DNA of 64,000 nucleotides from Desulfovibrio legallii (GTDB lineage Bacteria; Desulfobacterota; Desulfovibrionia; Desulfovibrionales; Desulfovibrionaceae). How positions within the stretch are numbered: position 1 is the stretch's first letter; each line of letters opens with the position of its first letter. The stretch spans positions 1-64,000 of the forward strand of contig NZ_FNBX01000012.1 of assembly GCF_900102485.1 (NCBI RefSeq). Reading direction: 5' to 3'. A model generated the notes under the pieces. The model was not told the origin of the DNA, ran no database searches, and saw only the letters and a list, made by a program, of their open reading frames with translations. Below are positions 7,669 to 16,906 of this stretch, in pieces. The position numbers and the translations under genes are program-made.

Positions 7669-9696
7669 ATGCGTCTCACGCTCGCGCACAAGTATGTGGG
7701 TTCCCTGTTCATTGCGCTGATCGTCTGCTGCGCCGTGGTGCTCGGCGTCGCCATCTATCATATGAAAAAACCTTTTGAGGCGGAGCTGGAAGACGGCATG
7801 GCGCGCAGCCAGAAGGTGGTGGAAGCCGCCATCGCCGCTACGGCGGAGCGCTTTCTCCGCAGCGGGGATCTTGTGGCGCGCAATCCGGACTTCGCCGCCG
7901 CCGTGGCCGCCAAGGACCACGCCACGGTCTACGCTCTGGCCCAGGAGCTTATGCGCGCCGCGGGTTCGGACTTCATGTCCGTTACGGACGCCCAGGGCAC
8001 GGTCGTGGCCCGCGGCCACGCCCCCAAATACGGCGACAACATCGCCAGACAGTCCACCGTGGCCAAGGCCATGCAGGGCGAAGCCGCCGCCGCCGTGGTC
8101 ACGGGGCCCATCAATCCCTTTATGCTCCGCGCCTCCTGCCCCATACGCCACGAGGGGGCCGTGGTGGGCACCGTTTCTGTGGGCGTGCTCCTCACCACGC
8201 CCACGTTTCTGGACGACCTCAAGCGCCTGGCCGGCGTGGACGTGACCATCTTCAAGGGCGATACGCGAGTCATGACCACCATTATGCGCGACGGCAAGCG
8301 GGTTGTCGGCACCAAGCTGGACGCCCCGGACGTGGTGCGGGCCGTGCTGGAGCGCGGCGAAGTAAGCCTGGTGCGCAACGTCATCCTGGGCGTGCGCTAC
8401 CAATCCGCCTACTGGCCCGTGCGGACGGCGGACGGCAAAATTCTGGGCATGTGGTTTGTGGGCCTGCCCATTGAAGAGCTGGCCAAGCTGGAGTACGCCG
8501 GCATCCAGGCCGCTGTGCTCACCGCGCTGGGGCTGCTGGCGGTTCTGCTGGCGCTGGCCGTGCTGGTGGGGCTGCGCATCAGCGCGCCCGTGGGCCGGAT
8601 TACGCGCTACGCCCTGGCCGTGGCCAAGGGGGACGCCTCCGCCCGGCTGGGCGTGCGCGGCAACGACGATATGGGCCAGCTGGCCGATGCCCTGCGGCAC
8701 ATGGAAAGCAACCTGCGCAACCTGGTGAAGGAAGCCCAAGCCAGAACCGAAGAGGCCCGCAGCATGAGCGAGGAGGCCCGCCAAGCCGTGGAAGAGGCCC
8801 ATAAAGCGCAACAGGAGGCCGAAAAGGCCCGGCAAGAGGGCATCGTGAGCGCGGCCGGGCGCATGGGCGGCGTGGTGGAAAAGCTCAACGCCGCCGCCGA
8901 ACAAATCGCCGACCAGGTGGACAACACCCATGTGGCCTTGAGTCATGCCCTGAAGCGCCTGACGGAAACCGCCGCGGGCATGGGCCAGATGAACGCCAGC
9001 GTGCTGGACGTGGCTAAAAACGCCGGGGGCGCGGCGGACATTTCCAACGCGGCGCGAGTGGAGGCCGAATCCGGCGCACAGGTGGTGGCCCAGGCCGTTT
9101 CCGGCATTCAGGAGGTGCAGCGCCAGTCCTTAAGCCTGCGGGAAGGCATGGCCCAGCTGGCGGAACACGCCCAGGCCATTACCAGGATCATGAGCGTCAT
9201 TTCGGACATTGCGGACCAGACCAATCTGCTGGCCCTTAACGCGGCCATTGAGGCCGCCCGCGCGGGCGACGCGGGGCGCGGCTTCGCCGTGGTGGCCGAC
9301 GAGGTGCGCAAACTGGCGGAAAAGACCATGGCCTCCACCAAGGATGTGGCCGAAGCCGTCAAAGCCATTCAGCAGAGCGCGGAAACCAGCGTGGCTCTGG
9401 TGGACGCCACAGTGCAGACCATTGACACGGCCACGGGCTTTGCGGGCCGCTCCGGCGAGGCGCTGAGCAAAATCGTGGGCATGGTGGATCAGACCGCGGA
9501 CGAGGTGCGGGCCATCGCCTCGGCCAGCGAGGAGCAGTCCGCCGCCAGCGCGGCCATCAACAAGTCGCTGGAAGACGTGAACTATATTGCCAAATCCACG
9601 GCCGATTCCATGGAAGTGGCCGCCCGCGAAATGGCCGCCCTGCGCACCCAGGCCCAGGACATGGCCAAGCTGGTGGAGGCGCTGCGGCAGGGGTAG
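7669..9696 (+). CDS. Methyl-accepting chemotaxis protein with periplasmic Cache-like sensor
   Basis: This 675-aa transmembrane chemoreceptor has a first membrane segment at about 10-30. A periplasmic sensor of about 240 residues follows, with the [12 protein letters not shown]...G-D-N pattern of single-Cache domains. The second membrane segment is at about 280-302, then a HAMP domain, a coiled coil rich in E, A and R, and a signalling domain whose tip [17 protein letters not shown] (about 518) binds CheA and CheW. The ATG at 7669 has an excellent GGGGGAGG Shine-Dalgarno. The gene is monocistronic and converges on the glycan cluster with only 8 nt between stops. The ligand is unknown; Cache receptors usually sense small organic acids or amino acids. 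Confidence 0.93.
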   Translation: MRLTLAHKYVGSLFIALIVCCAVVLGVAIYHMKKPFEAELEDGMARSQKVVEAAIAATAERFLRSGDLVARNPDFAAAVAAKDHATVYALAQELMRAAGSDFMSVTDAQGTVVARGHAPKYGDNIARQSTVAKAMQGEAAAAVVTGPINPFMLRASCPIRHEGAVVGTVSVGVLLTTPTFLDDLKRLAGVDVTIFKGDTRVMTTIMRDGKRVVGTKLDAPDVVRAVLERGEVSLVRNVILGVRYQSAYWPVRTADGKILGMWFVGLPIEELAKLEYAGIQAAVLTALGLLAVLLALAVLVGLRISAPVGRITRYALAVAKGDASARLGVRGNDDMGQLADALRHMESNLRNLVKEAQARTEEARSMSEEARQAVEEAHKAQQEAEKARQEGIVSAAGRMGGVVEKLNAAAEQIADQVDNTHVALSHALKRLTETAAGMGQMNASVLDVAKNAGGAADISNAARVEAESGAQVVAQAVSGIQEVQRQSLSLREGMAQLAEHAQAITRIMSVISDIADQTNLLALNAAIEAARAGDAGRGFAVVADEVRKLAEKTMASTKDVAEAVKAIQQSAETSVALVDATVQTIDTATGFAGRSGEALSKIVGMVDQTADEVRAIASASEEQSAASAAINKSLEDVNYIAKSTADSMEVAAREMAALRTQAQDMAKLVEALRQG

Positions 9697-9704
9697 GGGG
9701 GGAC

Positions 9705-11960
9705 TCAGGCGGAATGTTTGCGGCAATATGCTGCAAGCGGCTCAATGCATATTCTGTCTTCGTCTCCGAGCGCGCCCTGTTGCCGCATTAGCGCCTGCGG
9801 GCTGCGCCAACGGGGGCGACCTGCCGCGCGTGGCCAGGTATGGGGCGGCTGGAGAACGATGCGGCCAGCCCCGGTCTCCGGCCACACACCTGTGAGGGCA
9901 GTTTCCACCGCCTGCGCAAGACAATCCGGGCTGATTCCCGTCAGACAGTGTCGCTCCGCATACCGGCACCTCCAGTTACACCCGGCACATTCCAACGGCA
10001 GACAAAGGGCCAATGTCTTCGGCGAAGAAGGAAGGAAACGCCCCATATCTGCGCCCCCCAGAACAATCACTTGCGGCACTTGCAGAGCGGCCGCAGCATG
10101 GGCAAAGCTCGTATCAACGCCTACAGCCAAACGGCAGCGGGCAAGCAAGGCGGCACTGGTCAAGAAATCAGTCTTGCCGGAAAGATTAACAGCCGCAATG
10201 CCTTGAGTGCGCAACGCGCTAATATTTTTTTCATTGATCGCCTTTTCTCGGGAAGATCCCAGGGCAACGACGGCAAGATTATATTTCTGACAACACCGCG
10301 ACAACGCCTCACCCACAAAGGGGCAATCACGCTGCCTATCCCCCCCACCGCAAAAAATGGCTATGGTGTGCCCTAGTGCAAGGCCACACTGCGCCCACAG
10401 GGCATCAGCAGCCGAACGGGCCGCAGCCGGCAACCAAATCTTTGGCTTCAAGCAGGGAAGAGGAGCACCCAGTTGGCGTAATATTTCCCTGTATGTTGCC
10501 ATTTCATTAGATGTTCCTGGATGCGGGGCCCATTGGGAGGCAAGCGCAGCATTGTAAAAATCCCTCTCACTCGGACTCATGTTAACCGCATTGGCGCGAA
10601 GCCCCATGACAGGAATCTCCAATGCAAGACTGAGAGCCGCCACAGACATGGTTGGAGAACGCGTCCCCTGAAAAACGACGTTCGCTTTTACTGCACGAAG
10701 CAACTTGACACATTGCAGCAGATAGTCAGGATCATCCAGGCGGGATTTTTCGATCGGCAACACCTCTGCAACCATGGGGGCAGCCGCATACAGGGTGGCA
10801 GCAGCGGCGTCACAAGCTACAGTAATGCGCGCTTTTGGGAAAATGGTAGGCAAATGTTCCAACAGGGCGTTGGCCAGGATACTGTCGCCAATGCCATCCA
10901 GGCGGATGTACAGCAGTTTTGCAACCTCCTGTGCAGAAAAGCCTGGAGGCAAAGGATGCGCTTTCACGCTCGGTGATGTAGGGAGTCCATCGTCGGCCAA
11001 TGCATGCCCACGCATGGTCTCTGAAATATTTTGTATAATAGTCTTTAACGTTGCGTTCTGCTGTTGCAATGCAGCAAGGTGGAGATAGTTGACATAGGCA
11101 GCATAAGCCGTTATCCTTTCCGGAATAGCCATGAACGTCTTCTTTATCTGCAGAGGCGAATACTGTTTGAGCGGTTTCCTGGAAAAAATATAAAACATGT
11201 CGTCAACGCCAAGCGTCGGATAATGTACGCTATGGACAAAGCCATGCTCACGGACAAGCCGTTCAAGAGCGGCTGCAGAAAAAAGAAAGAGATGCTCATT
11301 AGGAATTAACTGCCGAATAAATCTAGCATTTGTCTGTTGAAGATAGGAAAAAGAAACCTTTTCAGAGTACTTTGGTGTTTGTATACACAATATTCCATCA
11401 TTACTTAACATTGAAATAGCATTTTTCATAAATGAAACAGGATCGGAAATATGCTCAAGAACGTCCATTAAAACAATTGCATCCGTTTTGCATTCACCAG
11501 ACTGCAGAGGTCCCATAGTCCCCACGTCCACCTTGATGCCTACCTCCTGCCGCAAATGCTCCGTCCATTGCCGACTCAGCTCCAACGCACGAGCCTCATA
11601 ACCGAGATCCTGCATCCAGCGGGTGAGCGATCCTAAACCGCACCCCACCTCCAAAACCGTAGCCGGGGGCAGAATGTGTCGCATAATGGCGCTAAGCCAA
11701 AGCCCTGCACGCTCCCTGTAGTGTAGAATTAAGGCATCCTCAATATCATCACAATGCATTTTTCTATATTGTTGCATTGTTTTTTCTTTCCAATAGTTTG
11801 AACCATACAATGATCTTTGCTCATCTTTGGGCGCGAACAAACCTTCTTCTTCTGCACAGTCTGTATAAATTGAGATTAAAGTTTCACACACGTTACACCT
11901 ATAGTAGGCGTCACTCCACTGCACAAGGTCAGTATTTCCGCACCAACAACTTTTTTTCAT
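9705..11960 (-). CDS. Fusion of zinc-ribbon SAM methyltransferase and GT9-type glycosyltransferase
   Basis: This 751-aa protein begins with a putative zinc ribbon (CWC about 16 residues before CNVC). A class I SAM methyltransferase follows (VLEVGCGLGSLTRW motif I, then DAIVLMDVLEHI), with a helical linker to about 340. The rest is a heptosyltransferase-like GT9 domain starting LLYIRLDGIGDSILAN and containing VGVDTSFAHAAAALQVP and VIVLGGADMGRF. About 60 residues rich in R, P and W lie beyond the usual GT9 end. It probably methylates and glycosylates a surface glycan or carrier-linked sugar. ATG 11960 is preferred over an upstream TTG at 11987 because GGCGGA lies just before it. It is the last gene of a minus-strand glycosyltransferase run. 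Confidence 0.8.
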   Translation of the reverse strand: MKKSCWCGNTDLVQWSDAYYRCNVCETLISIYTDCAEEEGLFAPKDEQRSLYGSNYWKEKTMQQYRKMHCDDIEDALILHYRERAGLWLSAIMRHILPPATVLEVGCGLGSLTRWMQDLGYEARALELSRQWTEHLRQEVGIKVDVGTMGPLQSGECKTDAIVLMDVLEHISDPVSFMKNAISMLSNDGILCIQTPKYSEKVSFSYLQQTNARFIRQLIPNEHLFLFSAAALERLVREHGFVHSVHYPTLGVDDMFYIFSRKPLKQYSPLQIKKTFMAIPERITAYAAYVNYLHLAALQQQNATLKTIIQNISETMRGHALADDGLPTSPSVKAHPLPPGFSAQEVAKLLYIRLDGIGDSILANALLEHLPTIFPKARITVACDAAAATLYAAAPMVAEVLPIEKSRLDDPDYLLQCVKLLRAVKANVVFQGTRSPTMSVAALSLALEIPVMGLRANAVNMSPSERDFYNAALASQWAPHPGTSNEMATYREILRQLGAPLPCLKPKIWLPAAARSAADALWAQCGLALGHTIAIFCGGGDRQRDCPFVGEALSRCCQKYNLAVVALGSSREKAINEKNISALRTQGIAAVNLSGKTDFLTSAALLARCRLAVGVDTSFAHAAAALQVPQVIVLGGADMGRFLPSSPKTLALCLPLECAGCNWRCRYAERHCLTGISPDCLAQAVETALTGVWPETGAGRIVLQPPHTWPRAAGRPRWRSPQALMRQQGALGDEDRICIEPLAAYCRKHSA

Positions 11961-12008
11961 TATTCCGCCGCCATTAAATTTTATCAATAAGTCTATTTAA
12001 GAATATTA

Positions 12009-12752
12009 TTAAGGTATATCCTCAAGGGGGTTATCCTCATCAAGAGCATAATTCAAACTTGCTTCCATAATCTCGCGCGCCTTTGGGGCAACGCGTGAAA
12101 AAAGCACACGGAGGCGCTCCTCAAACAATACACAGCTCTTTGGGTCATCGCTCACCCCGCCCAATTCCATATATGAGACAATAATTGGCAATTTTATAAT
12201 ATTATCACTTGTAAGAATTTTTGCAGCGAAATCAAAATCACCAGCAATCTTATATGAGACGTCAAAACGTTCTTTCTGCAACACACTCATACGTATAAAT
12301 GTTGCTGGAAATGGAAGCCCCATCCTTGAAAGAAACAGATTATACACCTCTTGCATCGATCTGTTTATCATATGTCCAACTTTTCCATTCTTTCCAGTAA
12401 GCAATGCGCCATACGACATAGAAATATGTGCTGGTGCAGTCCGTAAATATCTATGACACTGCGCTATGCTATGCCGGCTGACAAGAAAATCGTCTGCGCC
12501 TAAAAATATGGCCCAGTCCCCAGTTGCCCGATCCAGCGCTTTATTCCAAGCATCATAGATGCCCGAATCTGGTTCCGAAATCAACTTGATTCTATCTGCA
12601 TAGGGCCGCAATATATTTAAGGTCCCATCTGTGGACCCCCCATCCTGCACGACCCATTCTATATTTGGATATGACTGATTGAATATTGATGCCATCAATT
12701 TAGATATATGCTTTGCGCAATTATATACTGATGTAATAATAGAATATTTCAT
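12009..12752 (-). CDS. Glycosyltransferase family 2
   Basis: This 247-aa GT2 enzyme opens with YSIITSVYN, then has VVQDGGSTDGT and IFLGADDFLV, where the aspartates bind the metal and nucleotide-sugar. The length and the SDSGIYDAWNKAL-like segment (here PDSGIYDAWNKAL) resemble colanic-acid/WcaA-type single-domain enzymes. Donor and acceptor cannot be told from sequence. Base composition is clearly AT-richer than in the chromosome around it, with AT-ending codons, and the 76 nt upstream is almost all A and T. These are signs of acquisition by transfer. It lies between the GT4 gene and the methyltransferase-GT9 fusion, in the same direction. Confidence 0.88.
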   Translation of the reverse strand: MKYSIITSVYNCAKHISKLMASIFNQSYPNIEWVVQDGGSTDGTLNILRPYADRIKLISEPDSGIYDAWNKALDRATGDWAIFLGADDFLVSRHSIAQCHRYLRTAPAHISMSYGALLTGKNGKVGHMINRSMQEVYNLFLSRMGLPFPATFIRMSVLQKERFDVSYKIAGDFDFAAKILTSDNIIKLPIIVSYMELGGVSDDPKSCVLFEERLRVLFSRVAPKAREIMEASLNYALDEDNPLEDIP

Positions 12753-12828
12753 TTTTATCTCGACATATATAAAATTTCATTAATATATAATAATACATAA
12801 CTCAATATATTTAACATATAATGGCATA

Positions 12829-14097
12829 TCAAGTCAGAATATTATTGCGTTGCAGCAATTGTACCGCCTGCTGAAACCCCATGCGCAACTGCGACGCCTC
12901 GCGCTCAAGATTGACACAAGCTGGTCTGGAAAAGGGATGTTCCCGCTCCAGGATTTCCCGCAGGGCACTTTCCACAGCTGTCCGTTCAGCGCGCCGCGTG
13001 TATTGCAACCGCGTCCGGCCTTGAAGCGCCGCAGCTTCGGTCAAAAGGTTTTCCCACTGGTCCATTACCGTGCGCGCGTCATAACGGGCAAGCAGCTCCT
13101 GAGCGCGCCGTCCCATCCTGTCGCGCAGGGCGGCGCTGCGCAGCAGCACTTGCAGGGTAGCGGCCAAAGCGGCCGGGGTCCGCTCCGGTGCCAGCAGGCC
13201 GTTCTCTCCATGCACAATAATTTCATTGGTTCCCGTACAGTCAGCAAAACCCACAGCGGGCAAGCCGTGGCGCTGCGCCTCCACAATAACCATGCCAAAA
13301 CCTTCATAACGCGAGGGGATGCAAAAGACATGGGCTTTGGCATAATAGGCATCAATATTTTCCACCATGCCAGGAAACATTACCCGCTCTTCAAGGTGTA
13401 ATCCATGAACAAGCCTCTCATAGCCTGCACGGTCAACGCCATCCCCACAGAGACAAAGATCCCAATCCGGAAACCGGGAAGCCAGCAGTTTAAACGCGCG
13501 CAACAACAAAGAAAACTGCTTTACGTCTTCAATCATTCGGCCTGCAGCAATTATCTGCTTGCGGTGCACAGATTCCCTATCTGGCGGCACGGGCAGCGGC
13601 GGTAGGACGGGGTTGGGGATAACCACAGCTCGCTCCCGCAGGAATTCGGGCAAGTTCTGCCAAAAATCGGCAGTGAGCATATGGATTTTGTCCGCCGCCG
13701 CCAGACAAGCCCGCCGTTCATACGCATTCCAGCGCTCTTTTTCTATCACCTCCGGCTTGCTATGTTCTGATATAACGAGCGGTATGCCGGTATGGTTCAT
13801 GATTGACGGCAGCCAGAGCAACGCGTCCCATGAAAAAAGGGCGCAGATCACGTCTAGATTGGATGCAACAATTTTACGCCGCGCTTTGTCGACTGACGCC
13901 TGTGCCCCAAGGTTCAGCGATATGCATTCCACTGAAGACGGTATAGGATACTGCGGTTTGCCGTCCGGAGGAATATCCTGACAAAAAATAACCACCTCGT
14001 GGCCCCGCCGCACCATTGCTTCCGCAATCATGGCGCCCAGACGTTCTATGCCACCGCGCACAGTATACAATGACCACACTACCAGCCCTATACGCAT
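12829..14097 (-). CDS. Glycosyltransferase family 4 (GT-B fold)
   Basis: This 422-aa GT-B retaining glycosyltransferase has an N-terminal GGIERLGAMIAEAMVRRGH acceptor-side loop, PLVISEHSKPEV in the middle, and the conserved C-terminal E-x7-E region SRYEGFGMVIVEAQRHGLP, which binds the nucleotide-sugar. About 70 C-terminal residues are rich in R, E and Q and predicted helical, beyond the usual domain end. It probably adds a hexose to a surface polysaccharide or O-antigen-like chain. It is flanked by GT2 genes on the same strand. Confidence 0.9.
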   Translation of the reverse strand: MRIGLVVWSLYTVRGGIERLGAMIAEAMVRRGHEVVIFCQDIPPDGKPQYPIPSSVECISLNLGAQASVDKARRKIVASNLDVICALFSWDALLWLPSIMNHTGIPLVISEHSKPEVIEKERWNAYERRACLAAADKIHMLTADFWQNLPEFLRERAVVIPNPVLPPLPVPPDRESVHRKQIIAAGRMIEDVKQFSLLLRAFKLLASRFPDWDLCLCGDGVDRAGYERLVHGLHLEERVMFPGMVENIDAYYAKAHVFCIPSRYEGFGMVIVEAQRHGLPAVGFADCTGTNEIIVHGENGLLAPERTPAALAATLQVLLRSAALRDRMGRRAQELLARYDARTVMDQWENLLTEAAALQGRTRLQYTRRAERTAVESALREILEREHPFSRPACVNLEREASQLRMGFQQAVQLLQRNNILT

Positions 14098-14213
14098 TGC
14101 AACCTCTGCAAACTTTGTATAACTGTTACTCAGTGAAGCAGCACTATATTATAAATTATTGCATAAATTAAAAATGCCCCCTTCCCTAGGCGCTCGACGC
14201 ACCTGCATGGCGG

Positions 14214-15425
14214 TCATGACAACAGCCACTGCCGTCGGTCTTCGCGCCTTGCCGCTAACTCGCGTTGCACGAGGTTCTGGTCATACTTATAAAATAACTT
14301 TATCCTATTGCCCAAAGAATTACCATTAAGCGAAGCGCTCTTTTGCACTTCCTTCCCCATGCCGCGCAGATGCATAAAGTGGATGAGTCCGTTAAAAACA
14401 ATTCTCATTCCAGCCAGACGCATCCTGAGGTGGTGCTCGATATCCACGAACTGGCAAGGAGAAAGCCTGATGTCAAAAAGCCCGGCGGATTCGAGAGCGC
14501 AGCGATCAAAAATATGCAAACATCCGATAACATGGTCAACAATATCAATATAATCAAATTGCCCCACATCGGGGCAATCCCCTTCATTGGTTAATGCGAC
14601 AGCCTGCGGCGAAAATTCGATGATATTGCGTATCCCGCCGTGGACGGTTGCGGGCCAACCGGGGCTGAGCGCCTTCCCCCCTACACAGCCACAGCCGGGA
14701 ATGGCCCGGGCTGTTTGAACCATACGGGTAAGCCAGTCTTGCGGCACAGCGATCAGGTCATCATCGCCAATAGCGATGTAATCCGCGGCACTATGGTCAA
14801 AAGCCGTCAAAAGCCAGTTGTGACCGGCAGGACGCCCGATATTCGTCGGGAAATTTAACAAATTAACTTTAACATGCGAAGGGAAAAAATCCTGCGCGCG
14901 TTGCACGATATCCCAGGTGCCATCTGTTGAGCCATTGTCAGCTATATATACTGAGTAATTTCTATATGACGTTTTTCCAAGCTGTCGCAACGCATTCTCA
15001 ACATATGACGCGCGATTGCAGGTCAAAATAAGCAAATGCACCAGTGGCTCTTCTGGCAAAGGCGCCATAACGGCTTCCCACAGTTCCGCCGTTTTGGCGC
15101 GCAGGCGACATTCCTCCGGGCTGACCAAACGTCTGGCGGCCCGCGCCGCATTGTGCGGCTCATGGCGCGAAAAGTAGAGCGCGCTGGCCATTTGAGCAAG
15201 AGCGGCGCCATCCGCGGCATCCTGAACATTTTCAAACAAATCCAGCAAAGGCTCTACAGCCGTACATTGATACAGGATAGCCATATGTTCAACGGTATTC
15301 AATGTAGAGAGGGGTAAATCTTTTGCACGCGCAACGATATTCTGGACAGTTCTTGACCACGCCTCAAGATCTGCGTTACGATAGTAGGTTATAGCTCTCA
15401 AAAATAGCAACGACAATTCGCTCAT
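14214..15425 (-). CDS. Helical-repeat/GT2 glycosyltransferase
   Basis: The 403-aa protein has an all-helical N-terminal region (1-125) followed by a GT2 domain starting VHLLILTCNRASYVENAL, with ADNGSTDGT and IAIGDDDLIAVP. It shares NIGRPAGHNWLL and a late SPCQFVDIEHHL motif with the two plus-strand enzymes at 16907 and 18622, so the three are one local family. It probably starts the minus-strand glycosyltransferase operon. Substrates are unknown. Confidence 0.85.
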   Translation of the reverse strand: MSELSLLFLRAITYYRNADLEAWSRTVQNIVARAKDLPLSTLNTVEHMAILYQCTAVEPLLDLFENVQDAADGAALAQMASALYFSRHEPHNAARAARRLVSPEECRLRAKTAELWEAVMAPLPEEPLVHLLILTCNRASYVENALRQLGKTSYRNYSVYIADNGSTDGTWDIVQRAQDFFPSHVKVNLLNFPTNIGRPAGHNWLLTAFDHSAADYIAIGDDDLIAVPQDWLTRMVQTARAIPGCGCVGGKALSPGWPATVHGGIRNIIEFSPQAVALTNEGDCPDVGQFDYIDIVDHVIGCLHIFDRCALESAGLFDIRLSPCQFVDIEHHLRMRLAGMRIVFNGLIHFMHLRGMGKEVQKSASLNGNSLGNRIKLFYKYDQNLVQRELAARREDRRQWLLS

Positions 15426-15688
15426 AGCGCTACAGCCTTACTCTAGAGACATTTTCATAGCAAACACATGCAGTTTTCTGTGCACGATTCCACACATATC
15501 GTCGAATACAGGCTACCATGGCGCAACGCCTGGGAATACATAAACAAACTTATGCATATATAATGCCAAAAAGCGTACCACAGCAGATTGCCACCTGAAT
15601 CCTGGTATGCTACGCTGAAAACATTGGGAAATCGGATCTGTCCACAACAGCCAATCCCTTGACGCTGCAAAAACAACCAGGGTCGCCC
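15426..15688. promoter_or_regulatory. AT-rich divergent intergenic region between the two glycan operons
   Basis: The 263-nt gap separates the minus-strand glycosyltransferase run from plus-strand glf and should hold both promoters. A perfect TATAAT hexamer is present on the plus strand (15559-15564) but without a good -35 at 16-18 nt. On the minus strand TTGGCA (15569-15564) has only a poor -10 partner. No coding frame is convincing here. Confidence 0.35.
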
Positions 15689-16831
15689 ATGAAACCGATT
15701 CTCATAGTGGGGGCCGGGCTGTTCGGCTCGGTGCTTGCCGAACGCATCGCCGCCGACGCCGGTCTTCCTGTCACGGTCATCGACCGCCGCGCGCATCCCG
15801 GCGGCAACTGCTGGTCCGAGATCGACGGCCCCACCGGCGTGGAAGTGCACAAGTACGGCTCGCACATTTTCCACACCTCGGATGAAAACGTCTGGCGGTA
15901 TGTCACACGGTTTACGGATTTTAATCAATACCGCCATACGGTCTGGACCATCAGCAACGGCCAGGCTTATTCCATGCCCATCAACCTGGGCACCATCAAC
16001 GCCTTTTTCCGCAAAAGTTTTTCCCCGGCCGAGGCTGCGGCCCACATCCGGGCGGAGATCGCCCGCGAGGGCCTCGCCGATCCGGCCAATCTTGAAGAAA
16101 AAGCCGTTTCCCTCATCGGGCGTTCGCTCTACACAGCCTTTATCCGGGGCTACACCATCAAGCAGTGGGAGAAAGACCCCACCGAGCTTTCCCCGGAGAT
16201 CATCACCCGCCTGCCCGTGCGGTTTACCTACAACAACAGGTATTTCTCCGACGCCCATGAGGGCATCCCGCTGCAAGGCTATGCCGCCTTGTTCCGCAAC
16301 CTGCTGCGCCACCCCCGCATCCGCCTGCTGCTTGATACGGACTACCAGGACGTGGCCGCGCGCCACGCCGATGCCCTGATCTGCTGCACCGGCGCAGTGG
16401 ACGCTTTTTTTGACTATCGCCTGGGCCGGCTGGAGTGGCGCACCGTGGATTTTGAGCGGCAGTACCACGACTGCCCCGATTTTCAGGGCACGGCGGTCAT
16501 GAACTACGCCGACGCCGAAACGCCCTGGACGCGCATCCACGAGTACAAGCACTACCATCCGGAACGCCCGGCAACGCCGGCCACCGTCGTTTTTCGGGAA
16601 TATTCCCGCGCGGCCGGGCAGGACGACGAGCCTTACTACCCTGTGGACACGCAGCCCAACCGCGATCTGCTGCGCCGCTACCAGGATCTTGCCCGGCAAA
16701 CGACCCCGAACGTCATCTTCGGCGGGCGGCTGGGCGCATACCGCTATTATGATATGGACGACACCATCGCGGCGGCCCTGCGCTGCTATGAACACGAGGT
16801 ACTGCCCCGCTTGCGCGCGGCGCCGGCCTAG
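15689..16831 (+). CDS. glf: UDP-galactopyranose mutase
   Basis: This 380-aa flavoenzyme interconverts UDP-galactopyranose and UDP-galactofuranose. The FAD-binding loop ILIVGAGLFGSVLAE is at the N-terminus, followed by HPGGNCWSE, VHKYGSHIFHTS and the late GGRLGAYRYYDMD segment, all typical of Glf. The length matches bacterial Glf. ATG 15689 is supported by AGGG 6 nt upstream, and the in-frame TTG at 15659 has none. Its presence implies that galactofuranose is built into a surface glycan. At least one of the neighbouring glycosyltransferases is therefore expected to be a galactofuranosyltransferase. Confidence 0.95.
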   Translation: MKPILIVGAGLFGSVLAERIAADAGLPVTVIDRRAHPGGNCWSEIDGPTGVEVHKYGSHIFHTSDENVWRYVTRFTDFNQYRHTVWTISNGQAYSMPINLGTINAFFRKSFSPAEAAAHIRAEIAREGLADPANLEEKAVSLIGRSLYTAFIRGYTIKQWEKDPTELSPEIITRLPVRFTYNNRYFSDAHEGIPLQGYAALFRNLLRHPRIRLLLDTDYQDVAARHADALICCTGAVDAFFDYRLGRLEWRTVDFERQYHDCPDFQGTAVMNYADAETPWTRIHEYKHYHPERPATPATVVFREYSRAAGQDDEPYYPVDTQPNRDLLRRYQDLARQTTPNVIFGGRLGAYRYYDMDDTIAAALRCYEHEVLPRLRAAPA

Positions 16832-16906
16832 CCCGCGGCCCGCTTGCCGGGGCGGTTTCCCGGCCTACAGACACGCGCGGGCCGGGAGCCCGCAGGAGCC
16901 ATGCCC

